A stretch of 64,000 bases of DNA, from assembly GCF_003173715.1 (NCBI RefSeq), contig NZ_CP029550.1, forward strand, positions 3,192,501-3,256,500, given 5' to 3'. Below the pieces are notes generated by a model that did no database searches, was not told the origin of the DNA, and saw nothing but the letters and a program-made list of their open reading frames with translations. The DNA is from Methylobacterium durans (GTDB lineage Bacteria; Pseudomonadota; Alphaproteobacteria; Rhizobiales; Beijerinckiaceae). Shown one piece after another: positions 55,269 to 63,917 of the stretch; position 1 is the first letter of the stretch, and every line of letters begins with the position of its first letter. The position numbers and the translations under genes are program-made.

Positions 55269-55547
55269 TCAGCGCAAAGTTCTGTCCGGCAACCATGGTG
55301 CTTCGGGGAACATGATCTCCTCCACGAGGAACCCCGCGCGGTCGAATGTGCCCTGCCATGCCGATCTGCCTGCTCGAATGGTGATCCTGGATCGACCCGC
55401 GTTCTCGCCGCTTCCCGCCTCCAGAAATCCTTTGAGAAGGCCAAGCTTGATCTGATGCTGGAGATAGCCGGCTGAGGTGCCAAACCTGCCGCCAAGTTCG
55501 TCGAAGTCGACGATCCAATCGCCATGCTCATCTAACTCAAAGTGCAT
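55269..55547 (-). CDS. DUF6522-like protein
   Basis: A 92-residue protein: HFELDEHGDWIVDFDELGGR, YLQHQIKLGLLKGFLEAGSG, NAGRSRITIRAGRSAWQGTF. The layout (short N-terminal strands, a recognition-like helix, then EnAGRsRiT and a strand with D..G) fits DUF6522. A decayed relative lies at 48983-49200. Confidence 0.65.
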   Translation of the reverse strand: MHFELDEHGDWIVDFDELGGRFGTSAGYLQHQIKLGLLKGFLEAGSGENAGRSRITIRAGRSAWQGTFDRAGFLVEEIMFPEAPWLPDRTLR

Positions 55548-56176
55548 AGGAAGGACCTCTCTCAGCTCAGCGGCAAAAGCAGCGATGGAGCCTCCTTCAT
55601 CGATTTAATTAGTATTTTTTGTAATACCAGCACTTTATCATAGAAATATTTCCCGAACTGCTACTGTCACGCTATTCCATGTGAGCGCCAGCTGGATGGT
55701 CGCACGTGATCAACGATGGTTTTAAGCCCTAGCATCACAAGTACGCGCCGCTCGGGTGTACCTCAAGCGCCTGGGCACGGCGGCCGTTACCCAGCTCCGT
55801 CTGTAGCTCAGGTTGACGGCTATTCAGCGTCTTCCATTTTGTCTGAGCCACAGGAGTGGGCTGCCCGAGCAAGCTCCTGGGTAATGCAACGCGCCGTTCA
55901 GGAGGCGAAGCGTCGCATTGCCCGGCAACCACAAGGATCTCCTGGAGCGTGTGTGACGGCGGCAAGCTCGCCTCGTCAGGCGGCCGCAAGCTTCAACGTT
56001 GGCACCACCACGGCCATCCGCTGGACGGCCGCCGTTTAAGCAATCGGCGCGGTCACCACCGAGCTGCAGCAAACTGGAGCAAGTGACATGAGCACAGGCC
56101 AGAGTTCGACCTGGCGGAGGTCGCACTTGGTGCGCTGAGATACAGCTGGGCAGGCTGGGCGCTCGCCCGCCGTTTG
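55548..56176. other. intergenic stretch with an IS630-type remnant
   Basis: Around 55936-56070 the plus strand reads PRQAAASFNVGTTTAIRW, then a stop and AIGAV, the N-terminal helix-turn-helix of an IS630 transposase of another subgroup. It has no ends or catalytic part. The rest shows nothing. Confidence 0.5.
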
Positions 56177-56290
56177 CTAAACATCAAGGGTTCGGATCAG
56201 CGCGCGTTGGGCCCGCGCGAGCCTGAGGGTCTTTTGGATTTCCAGCAGACCCTGCTCGGCGGCGGTGCGGGCCTCCTCTCGGCTACGGCC

Positions 56291-57136
56291 TGTGATCGCT
56301 TGAACCACCTGATGTGGTGAGCGTTTCGCCTCTCCTGAGCGCGGAGGAGCGATGCTGTCGGACGCACAATGGGCCGAGTTGGAGCCGCTGGTGTGTGGAA
56401 GGGTTGGAAGCCTGCCGGCCGAAGGGCAAGACGCCACCACAGGATCTGCGCCGCACCGTCTCGGCCATCCTCTGGCGCTATCAGAACGGCGCCAAGTGGC
56501 GCGCCGTGCCAGCCGAACTCGGACCCTGGTGGCGGGCCGCTCAGGTCTTCATCCGGTGGGCACGTGCCGGCGTTTGGGAGCGGCTCCTCAGCCTTGTGCA
56601 AGAGCGCGGGGTGCAACTCGGCATGGTGTTCCTCGACGGCACCAGCGTGCGCGCGCACCAGAAGGCGGCTGGGGCTGCGCGAAGGGGGGATCTCAAGCTG
56701 AGCGGAGCAAGCGTGAGGCGCTTGGCCGCTCTCGTGGCCTCTCAGGGACCAAGGCTTGCGTGATCGCTGATGGCGCTGGTCGCGCCATCGCGTTCCGGAT
56801 CGCGCCTGGGCAAGCACATGAACTGCCTCAGGCCATCCCGCTGCTCGAGCAGCTGCCGGGCGTGCCCAAGTGGGTGGTGGCCGACCGGGGCTACACCAGC
56901 CATCGCTTCCGCGCGCACATCTGGGGCATGGGTGCACGGCCTGCGATCCCGCCGCAGCGGCACGAGGCGCCTGTCGCCTGTCCGGATTGGATCTACACCA
57001 ACCGCAACCGGGTCGAGCGTCTCTGGGCGCGGTTAAAGGAATGGCGCGCCGTCGCCACCCGCTACGAGAAGACCGCCACCAGCTTCGCCGGTGTCCTCTG
57101 CCTTGCCGCCGCACTCGACTGGCTCAAGTCATAACA
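56291..57136 (+). mobile_element. IS5-family insertion sequence (~846 bp)
   Basis: Inverted ends TGTGATCGCTTGAACCA (left) and TGTTATGACTTGAGCCA (right, reversed). Both flanks are arms of the palindrome CTACGGCC/GGCCGTAG, so the element sits at its centre; GGCC appears on both sides. Confidence 0.75.
56352..57134 (+). pseudogene. IS5-family transposase with two frame breaks
   Basis: Starts MLSDAQWAELEPLV in one frame. An apparent 13-nt insertion near 56397 shifts to ACRPKGKTPPQDLRRTVSA and LWRYQNGAKWRAVP, with FLDGTSVRAHQKA (Asp). A second shift near 56690 returns to GTKACVIADGAGRAI and VVADRGYTSHRFRA, ending NRNRVERLWARLKEWRAVA (Glu). Some IS5 relatives use programmed frameshifting for the second break, but the first looks like damage. 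Confidence 0.8.
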
Positions 57137-57283
57137 GGCCGTAGCGAGCGTAGCAATAAGACCGATCTGGCGGTCCCAGCGCTGCTCAGCCTCAACCACA
57201 TGCCGGATTGCAGCTGCAAGTGGGGTTTCGCTCATGGGAATCTCCGTGATGCCCAGAGGCGCTGATGGTGCTCACGCATAGAG

Positions 57284-57424
57284 CTAAGTGCGCTCAAAGC
57301 TGACGAGAGATGTGTCGGCCGCAGCAATATCGTGCTCGCTCGCTCTCAGGTAAGCGATCATTGCTCGCTGCAGGTCGCATCGTCGCGCGCCTTCGGCGAG
57401 ACACGAGGTGTTGAGAGAGATCAT
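57284..57424 (-). CDS. possible small protein, 46 aa
   Basis: MISLNTSCLAEGARRCDLQR, AMIAYLRASEHDIAAADTSL. It precedes the IS5-split gene on the same strand by about 50 bp, and the text looks helical and natural. Too short for firm support. Confidence 0.35.
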   Translation of the reverse strand: MISLNTSCLAEGARRCDLQRAMIAYLRASEHDIAAADTSLVSFERT

Positions 57425-57781
57425 CGGTGGGCTGCCAGTCCATGACCCAGACTCCTGGGCACAGCCTCGGCCCTATACGTTAGCACAGGTAAGCGTCTGC
57501 CTCCTAATCCGGCTGCCGAGCCCGTGGCCGGGGCTGCGCATGCCCACGTAGCTCCGCCCTATGTCAGTCCCAGCCTTCCTCCTCCGGGACGGTGTCGCTG
57601 AAGGGCACCGTGAGCATGGGCAGTGGGCTCTCTTCCGCGATCTCGAACGAGCACACCATCCAGTCGCGGTGCGTAAGCTGACCGGCTCCTCATCCTATGG
57701 CATTCCATTTCTCCCAGTCGGCGAATGGCCGCTTTAGGGTTGCCGACCGAATCGGCTGAATGGCAGCAATGGGCGGATTGT

Positions 57782-57897
57782 GTTGAAAAACCCCGCGGCG
57801 CGGTCGAAGTTCTCTATATCTGGTATTCGTCGCCCGATAAAACCACGGGTGTTGTAGGTTGATGTCCTCGAAAGAGTGGCAAACGGAGTTTTTCAAC
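57782..57897. mobile_element. MITE-like element (116 bp)
   Basis: GTTGAAAAAC at 57782 and GTTTTTCAAC ending at 57897 form inverted ends, with one mismatch region just inside. The bases outside the left end (GGCGGATTGT) equal those outside the IS1182-like element at 59243. The interior has no gene. It is probably a non-autonomous derivative moved by that element's transposase. Confidence 0.6.
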
Positions 57898-57971
57898 ATC
57901 GGGTAATGGACGGCAGCTCTTCCGCGGAAGGCCGATAGGATCGGCTCCGCTGCCGGAAGAGGAGGCTGATC

Positions 57972-58985
57972 ATGGAGTATTTCGCTGGCTTGGATGTCTC
58001 GATGGAGGAGACGCACGTCTGCGTGGTCGACCGCGACGGAGTAGTCATCCATCAGGCGAAGGTGGCGTCTACGCCCGCCGACATCGCGCAGGAACTCGCG
58101 AAGGCAGCCGCCTGCCGCCGGGTGGTGTTCGAGACCGGCCGGATGGCTCCGATGCTGTTCCACGGCTTGGTCGAGCACGATGTGCCGGTCGTCTGCGTCG
58201 AGGGCCGGCAGGCTTACCAAGCCCTGAAGTCGCTCACGACCCTTAAGACCGACCGCAACGATGCGCGCGGTCTCGCTCACCTGGCACGAACCGGCTTCTT
58301 CAAGCCGGTGCACGTGAAGTCGCTGCCGGCACACGCCGTGAGGTCCTTGATCATCGCGCGCAAGAAGCTGGTCGGCCAGCGGGTCACGCTGGAGAATCAG
58401 ATCCGCGGCCTTGCCGTCGTGTTCGGAGTGCGGCTGCCGCGGGCGCTCAGCCCTGCCTTCATCGAGCAGGCACTGCGTTCGAGCGAGGGGATCGATGGGC
58501 TGTCCGCTGCCATGCGCGGCCTGATCGGTGCGCGAGCCGCCGTGCTGGCGGCCGTCGCCGCCATCGACGCAGATATCAAGAAGATCGTCCGGATGTCGGA
58601 GGCCTGCCGTCGCTTGATGACGATCCCGGGCGTCGGTCAACTCACCGCACTCGCCTTCGCAGCAGCCGTCGATGACCCTGAGCGCTTCAGGCGTTCCCGC
58701 GACGTTGGGCCGTATCTCGGTCTCGTTCCACGACGCTACCAGTCGGGCGAGGTCGACTACACCGGCAGCATCTCGAAGTGCGGCGACCGGCGGGTCAGAA
58801 CGCTGCTCTACGAAGCCGCCAACGTGATGCTGACGCGCTGCAGGCGGCCTCTGAAGCTGAGGGAGTGGGCTTTGGCCATCGCGAAGCGTTCGACGATGCG
58901 CAAGGCTCGCATCGCGCTCGCGCGCCGGCTGGCGATCATCATGCACGCGATGCTGCGCCAGGGCACTGAGTTCAAGCCTGCGTAA
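57972..58985 (+). CDS. IS110-family transposase
   Basis: A 337-residue DEDD transposase. The N-terminal RuvC-like part has FAGLDVSMEETHVCVVD (Asp), VVFETGRMA (Glu) and LKTDRNDARGLA (Asp-Asp region). The C-terminal Transposase_20 part has LMTIPGVGQLTALAFAAAV, then PYLGLVPRRYQSGEVDYTG with the catalytic serine region nearby. IS110 elements lack typical inverted repeats and use a structured guide RNA from a non-coding end. GAGGAGG... lies just before the ATG. Confidence 0.95.
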   Translation: MEYFAGLDVSMEETHVCVVDRDGVVIHQAKVASTPADIAQELAKAAACRRVVFETGRMAPMLFHGLVEHDVPVVCVEGRQAYQALKSLTTLKTDRNDARGLAHLARTGFFKPVHVKSLPAHAVRSLIIARKKLVGQRVTLENQIRGLAVVFGVRLPRALSPAFIEQALRSSEGIDGLSAAMRGLIGARAAVLAAVAAIDADIKKIVRMSEACRRLMTIPGVGQLTALAFAAAVDDPERFRRSRDVGPYLGLVPRRYQSGEVDYTGSISKCGDRRVRTLLYEAANVMLTRCRRPLKLREWALAIAKRSTMRKARIALARRLAIIMHAMLRQGTEFKPA

Positions 58986-59242
58986 TGGTCCACGTCGCCG
59001 GACAGGAGGCCGAACCGAGCTCCCGAGCGGGAGCGACGCCCGAGGGAGGGAGTGGAAGACGGCGCCGATTTTGTAGCAGGCGGCCTTGCGCCGACTGCGG
59101 TTTCAACCGAGCCGCTCTGCACCCAGCTGACCCCATCAAGTGCCGCACGAGCACGTAGAGAACGCAGGCACCCGAAAGCGTCGAACGCTCAGGACCGAGT
59201 TGCCGCCCCTTGACCCATTAGAGAACACAATCGGCGGATTGT
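58986..59242 (+). other. non-coding flank of IS110, candidate guide-RNA region
   Basis: No gene. A perfect hairpin GCTCCC-GAGC-GGGAGC occurs at 59019-59034. In IS1111-type members the structured guide RNA lies 3' of the transposase; the element's right edge could not be fixed. Confidence 0.35.
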
Positions 59243-60761
59243 GTTGAAAAACTCGGGTGTTGCGGCGGTAGTCGTGAGGTGATTCACTTCTGTCGAGAGA
59301 CGGAGACCGAAGCAGATGATGGGACCTCGGCAAGTCGAGCAGGGTGCCCTGTTCTACGAGTTCTCGCTCGATACACATATCCCAGCCGACCATCTGCTGC
59401 GCGCCATCGACCGCTTCGTTGACCTGTCGGGTCTACGCGCGCACCTGCAGCCGTTCTACAGCTCGACGGGCCGGCCCTCGGTCGACCCCGAGTTGATGAT
59501 CCGCATGCTGCTCATCGGCTACTGCTTCGGCATCCGATCCGAGCGCCGCCTGTGCGACGAGGTCCACCTCAATCTCGCCTATCGCTGGTTCTGCCGGCTC
59601 GGGCTCGACGGCCGGGTGCCGGACCATTCGACCTTCTCCAAGAACCGCCATGGCCGCTTCCGCGACAGCGACCTGCTGCGCTGCTTGTTCGAGACCGTGC
59701 TCGCCCGCTGCATCGCCGAGGGGCTCGTGGGCGGCGAGGGCTTCGCGGTCGACGCCAGCCTTATCAAGGCTGATGCCAACCGGCAGAAGGGTGTTGAGGG
59801 TACGAACGGCCTGCCACCCGAGAGCGTCAGCCGCGCCGCCCGGGAGTACCTGGCTGTGCTCGACGACGCCGCGTTCGGAGCTGCGACGCCGGTCGTGCCT
59901 AAGCTCGTTTCCCCCGCCGACCCGGCCGCGCGCTGGACGGGTGCGGACGGTGGGCTGGCCTACTTCGCCTACGCGGCCAACTACCTGATCGACCTCGACC
60001 ACGCGGTCATCGTGGACGTCGAGCCGACCACCGCGATCCGGCAGGCCGAGGTCACGGCCGCCAAGCGCATGATCGTGCGCTCGCGCGAGCGCTTCGACCT
60101 CTACCCGGCCCGGCTCGCCGGTGACAGCGGTTACGGCTCGGCCGCGATGCTGGGCTGGCTCGCCCACGAGCAGGGCATCGAGCCGCACATCCCCGTCTTC
60201 GATAAGTCCGAGCGCCGCGACGGCACCTTCAGCCGGTCGGCCTTCACCTACGACCCTGGCGCCGACGCCTACACCTGCCCGGCCGGCAAGCACCTGCGGC
60301 AACGCCAGAAGGTCTATCGGTCACCGCCCCCGCTCGTCGACGCAGACGGGATGCTGCGCTACCGCGCGAGCAAGTACGACTGCGAAGCTTGCGCGCTGAA
60401 GCCACGATGCTGCCCCAACGCATCCGCCCGCAAGATCCCACGCTCGATCCACGAGGGCGCCCGGCAGATGGCGCGCGACATCTGCGCCTCGGAGGCGGGC
60501 CGTACCTCGCGGCGTGAGCGCAAGAAGGTCGAGATGCTGTTTGCCCACCTTAAGCGGATCCTGCGGCTGGATCGGCTTCGGTTGCGGGGGCCAGACGGGG
60601 CCCGAGACGAGTTCCACCTCGCGGCCGCCGCCCAGAACCTACGGAAGCTGGCCAAGCTGATCCCGCTGGGGCAGCCGAGCCTAGCCTGACCGGCTGGCGG
60701 GAGCCCCCCCGGCCAAGCACCCGGTCAAATCTCAATCCAGGCCAACCGCGAGTTTTTCAAC
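59243..60761 (+). mobile_element. IS1182-like insertion sequence (about 1519 bp)
   Basis: Perfect 13-bp inverted ends GTTGAAAAACTCG at 59243-59255 and CGAGTTTTTCAAC at 60749-60761. Left-end similarity to the MITE extends ~12 bp further out, so the true left end may be nearer 59231. No clear duplication was seen. Confidence 0.8.
59316..60689 (+). CDS. IS1182-family transposase
   Basis: A 457-residue protein with DUF772 (PSVDPELMIRMLLIGYCFG), FAVDASLIKADANRQ (first Asp), LAGDSGYGSAAMLGWL (second Asp) and RRERKKVEMLFAHLKRILRL (Glu). A cysteine cluster (CEACALKPRCC) lies in the C-terminal third. Intact and distinct from the IS1182-like copy at 34297. Confidence 0.95.
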   Translation: MMGPRQVEQGALFYEFSLDTHIPADHLLRAIDRFVDLSGLRAHLQPFYSSTGRPSVDPELMIRMLLIGYCFGIRSERRLCDEVHLNLAYRWFCRLGLDGRVPDHSTFSKNRHGRFRDSDLLRCLFETVLARCIAEGLVGGEGFAVDASLIKADANRQKGVEGTNGLPPESVSRAAREYLAVLDDAAFGAATPVVPKLVSPADPAARWTGADGGLAYFAYAANYLIDLDHAVIVDVEPTTAIRQAEVTAAKRMIVRSRERFDLYPARLAGDSGYGSAAMLGWLAHEQGIEPHIPVFDKSERRDGTFSRSAFTYDPGADAYTCPAGKHLRQRQKVYRSPPPLVDADGMLRYRASKYDCEACALKPRCCPNASARKIPRSIHEGARQMARDICASEAGRTSRRERKKVEMLFAHLKRILRLDRLRLRGPDGARDEFHLAAAAQNLRKLAKLIPLGQPSLA

Positions 60762-60804
60762 GAAATCGGCGCAAAGCGGCCTCTCGTCGTGGGGTCCTAC
60801 GGAG

Positions 60805-62811
60805 TCAGCCAGGAATGAGATTTCTGATGCGGGAGGCAAGCGCGTCGATCGCAAACGGCTTCGTCAGGACCTGCATACCCGGTTCCAGCAGGCCGTTGCC
60901 GACTGCTGCGTTCTCGGCATAGCCCGTGATGAACAGGACCTTCAGGCCCGGCCGCGCCAGACGCCCCGCATCCGCCATCTGCCGCCCGTTCATGCCGCCT
61001 GGCAAACCCACATCCGTCACCAGCAGGTCGATGCGCACGTTCGATTGCAGCACCCTCAGGCCCGCGCCGCTGTCAGCTGCCTCAATGGCCGTGTAGCCCA
61101 GCTCTTCGAGGACGTCCGTCACCAACATCCGCACCGTCGGCTCATCGTCGACGACGAGCACCGTCGCATCCTGCTCCGCGCGAAGCACGGCGGGGTGGGC
61201 TAGCAGCGCACCCTCTGCATCCACCGAACCATAGTGGCGGGGCAGATAGAGGCACATCGTCGTGCCCTGACCCACCTCCGAGTAGATCCGCACCTGCCCG
61301 CCCGATTGTCGAGCGAAGCCGTAGATCATGCTTAGCCCCAGGCCTGTGCCCTGGCCCGTCGGCTTGGTGGTGAAGAATGGGTCGAAGGCGCGCGCGATCA
61401 CGTCCGGCGTCATGCCGGTGCCCGTGTCGGTCACGCAAAGCGAGAGGAACTGGCCTGGGGGCAGGTCGTGCTCGTGCGCAGCACGGTCGTCGAGCCACTT
61501 GTTGGCGGTCTCGATGGTGATGCGCCCACCCTCTGGCATCGCGTCGCGGGCGTTGATGCAAAGGTTGAGTAACGCGTTTTCAAGCTGCGGCAGATCGATG
61601 AAGGCTGGCCACGGCCCGGAGGCTCCGACCACCTCGATGTGTATGCCTGGACCAACGGTGCGCCGGATCATCTCTTCCATGCCCGCCACGAGCCGATTCA
61701 CGTCGGTGGGCTTCGGATCGAGCGTCTGCCGTCGTGAGAAGGCGAGTAGCCGGTGCGTCAGGGCCGCGGCGCGCTTCGCGGCTCCCTGGGCAGCGTTCAT
61801 GTAACGATCGAGGTCCGACAGGCGTCCCTGGCTCATGCGCGTCTGCATGAGTTCCAGGCTCCCGGAGATGCCTGCCAGCAGGTTGTTGAAGTCGTGCGCC
61901 AACCCGCCCGTGAGCTGACCGACCGCCTCCATCTTCTGCGCTTGCCGCAGTGCATCCTCCGCCTGAGCCAGCACGGCGGCTTGTTCGTGCTCGGCTGTCG
62001 TGTGACGTCCGGTTGCGTAGACCTGTCCGTCCTCGAATGCGCCCGTCCAGGCGAACCAGCGGTAGGAACCGTCCGAATGGCGCAAGCGTCCCTCGTACGG
62101 CCTGGTGAGGGGAGCCTCGACGATGCCCGCGAACACAGCCTGTGTGGCTGCCAGATCCTCAGGATGGGTGAACACCTCGAAGCGTTGTCCAACAAGCTCG
62201 GATGCCTCCCACCCCAGCAGGTCCGCCCAGGCGCCATTCACCGCGCTCAGAACACCGTCCGATCCAGCTATCATGAGGAGGTCTGGCGAGAGGCGCCAAG
62301 CACGATCCAGTGCGCGGGAGCGCTCCGCTACGCGGGCTTCCAACATCGCGTTGAAGTCCTGCAAGGCAAGGCTGGCCTGTTCGGCGGTTCGGCGCGCCTC
62401 GAGGAGCTCTCGTTCGTACCGCCGGCGATCCGAGGCGTTGAACACCGTCACGCGAATGAACCGGATGCCTCCCGCCCCATCCCGCCGCACCACGGCGTTC
62501 GCGAGGACAGGCAATGTCGTGCCATCCGCACAGACAAGGTCGAGCGCGACCTCGTTGAAGAAGCCCTGCATCCGCAGCAGCGGCGCGAAGTGGGTCTCGT
62601 AATAGATCTTGCCGGCTATGGTCAGGAAATCGAGGAAGCGGCGCCCGACCAGATGCTCGGCTTCGTAAGCGGTCCAGACTGCGAAGGTTCGATTGACCTT
62701 CGCGATGCGCCCATTGGCCAGCGCGGAGATGTACCCGCAGGGCGCATTCTCGAAGAGATCCTCCAGGTCATCGCTGCCGGGAGCCTGGGCAGCGGGACCC
62801 ACCTCGTTCAA
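60805..62811 (-). CDS. hybrid histidine kinase, PAS-PAS-HisKA-HATPase-REC
   Basis: A 668-residue soluble sensor kinase. PAS 1 (residues ~15-140) includes GKIYYETHFAPLLRMQGFFN, the kind found with RsbQ-like hydrolases. PAS 2 (~175-280) is generic. HisKA has LTGGLAHDFNNLLAGISGSL with the phosphorylated His; HATPase has DTGTGMTPDVIARAFDPFF and GTGLGLSMIYGF. The C-terminal receiver domain has VLVVDDEP and DLLVTDVGLPG with the acceptor Asp. No membrane helices, so it senses a cytoplasmic signal. It starts one base after the hydrolase gene ends, so both are made together. Confidence 0.95.
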   Translation of the reverse strand: MNEVGPAAQAPGSDDLEDLFENAPCGYISALANGRIAKVNRTFAVWTAYEAEHLVGRRFLDFLTIAGKIYYETHFAPLLRMQGFFNEVALDLVCADGTTLPVLANAVVRRDGAGGIRFIRVTVFNASDRRRYERELLEARRTAEQASLALQDFNAMLEARVAERSRALDRAWRLSPDLLMIAGSDGVLSAVNGAWADLLGWEASELVGQRFEVFTHPEDLAATQAVFAGIVEAPLTRPYEGRLRHSDGSYRWFAWTGAFEDGQVYATGRHTTAEHEQAAVLAQAEDALRQAQKMEAVGQLTGGLAHDFNNLLAGISGSLELMQTRMSQGRLSDLDRYMNAAQGAAKRAAALTHRLLAFSRRQTLDPKPTDVNRLVAGMEEMIRRTVGPGIHIEVVGASGPWPAFIDLPQLENALLNLCINARDAMPEGGRITIETANKWLDDRAAHEHDLPPGQFLSLCVTDTGTGMTPDVIARAFDPFFTTKPTGQGTGLGLSMIYGFARQSGGQVRIYSEVGQGTTMCLYLPRHYGSVDAEGALLAHPAVLRAEQDATVLVVDDEPTVRMLVTDVLEELGYTAIEAADSGAGLRVLQSNVRIDLLVTDVGLPGGMNGRQMADAGRLARPGLKVLFITGYAENAAVGNGLLEPGMQVLTKPFAIDALASRIRNLIPG

Positions 62812-62812
62812 C

Positions 62813-63610
62813 TTATTGCCCTCGAAGGAAAGTCTTGATCGCCGCGATCGTCTGCTCGGGCGCGCTCAGGTTCGGGCAATGTCCTGTGGCGTCAATGAGA
62901 GCCATCTCGCTCTCTGGGAGGTTGCGGTGGACGTACTCACCCACGGACTGCGGCGCGATCACGTCTTCTGAGCACTGGACCACGAGACACCGAACCTTCA
63001 CATCCGCAAGGTCGGCGCGATTGTCCGACAAGAAGGTTGTCCGGGCGAAGCGCTTGGCGATGTCGGGATCCGTGCGACAGAAGCTGTTTGTGAGTTCCTC
63101 GCCCAACTCGGGGCGGCCGGGATTGCCCATGATCACCGGCGCCATCGCTTGTGACCAGCCCATGTGGTTGCTGTCGAGGAAATCCAGCAGCTCCTGGATC
63201 TGAGCCTCACTGAAGCCGCCCTCGTAATCGGCGTCGTTGATGTACCGGGGGGAGGGGCACACCATGACGAGGCTGTCGAAGAGTTCGGGAGCCTTCTTCG
63301 AGGCCAGGACCCCAACCATGGCGCTGACCGAATGGCCGACGAAGATGCCACTCCGCACGTCCAAGAAGCGGCAGAGGTCGACCACGTCGTCGGCGTAGCC
63401 ATTCAGCGAGGCGTACTTCTCCGGATCGTAGGCTGAGACATTTGAGCCACCAGCCCCGACGTAGTCGAACAGGATCGTGCGGAACCCGTCCTCGAAGGCC
63501 GGAGCCACGAACCGCCACATGTTCTGGTCACAACCGAAGCCGTGAGCGAAGACCATCGCTGTAGGCCCAGTCCCCGCCAGTTTGGTGTTGTGTCGCTGGA
63601 TGACGGACAA
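62813..63610 (-). CDS. RsbQ-like alpha/beta hydrolase
   Basis: A 265-residue alpha/beta hydrolase with VFAHGFGCDQNMWRFVAPAF near the start, the RsbQ/KAI2/D14 hallmark. The triad is Ser in VGHSVSAMVG, Asp in CSEDVIAPQ and His in DATGHCPNLS. In Bacillus, RsbQ hydrolyses or binds a small hydrophobic ligand and activates the PAS-containing phosphatase RsbP. TTG at 63610 gives MSVIQRHN, the family N-terminus, with GAGGGAA eight bases before; a longer frame to 63781 adds unrelated residues. Its partner here is a PAS histidine kinase instead of RsbP. Confidence 0.85.
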   Translation of the reverse strand: MSVIQRHNTKLAGTGPTAMVFAHGFGCDQNMWRFVAPAFEDGFRTILFDYVGAGGSNVSAYDPEKYASLNGYADDVVDLCRFLDVRSGIFVGHSVSAMVGVLASKKAPELFDSLVMVCPSPRYINDADYEGGFSEAQIQELLDFLDSNHMGWSQAMAPVIMGNPGRPELGEELTNSFCRTDPDIAKRFARTTFLSDNRADLADVKVRCLVVQCSEDVIAPQSVGEYVHRNLPESEMALIDATGHCPNLSAPEQTIAAIKTFLRGQ

Positions 63611-63917
63611 CGCTGCATTCCCTCGAGCTGCCGCAGCGATATCACCGGGCGCTCGGCAATGCCCAGTCCGCGAACGTTCTTTTCCCAGCTGCCGCCCGAG
63701 CCGGATGGATGGCACATTACGGAAGCCGCGGGCTTGCCTTGCGAGGTGCACCTTCGCAACGTAGGACGTGAGCATCGGCACGTGACCGGATCACTTGGAC
63801 CGTCACGCCCTCGCAGGCCGGTCCTTGTCTCCCGTCGCTCCCCGTCGATCACGCCGCCCGGCAGGCAACCGGCCGCGGCTCCAATCCGATGACCGCCTGC
63901 GAGGGACCGAGGATGTC

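Larger units (their letters stand above)
56177..57235 (-). pseudogene. small hypothetical gene split by IS5
   Basis: The N-terminal half (57137-57235) reads MSETPLAAAIRHVVEAEQRW, then LIATLATA. The C-terminal half (56177-56290) reads GRSREEARTAAEQGLLEIQK, then RAQRALIRTLDV. Direct joining of the two flanks is in frame and gives a ~71-residue helical protein. The IS5 element lies between. Confidence 0.65.

Noticed and set aside
57690..58946. A 418-residue open frame on the minus strand
   Set aside because: Antisense to the IS110 transposase; partly crosses the MITE; no motif.
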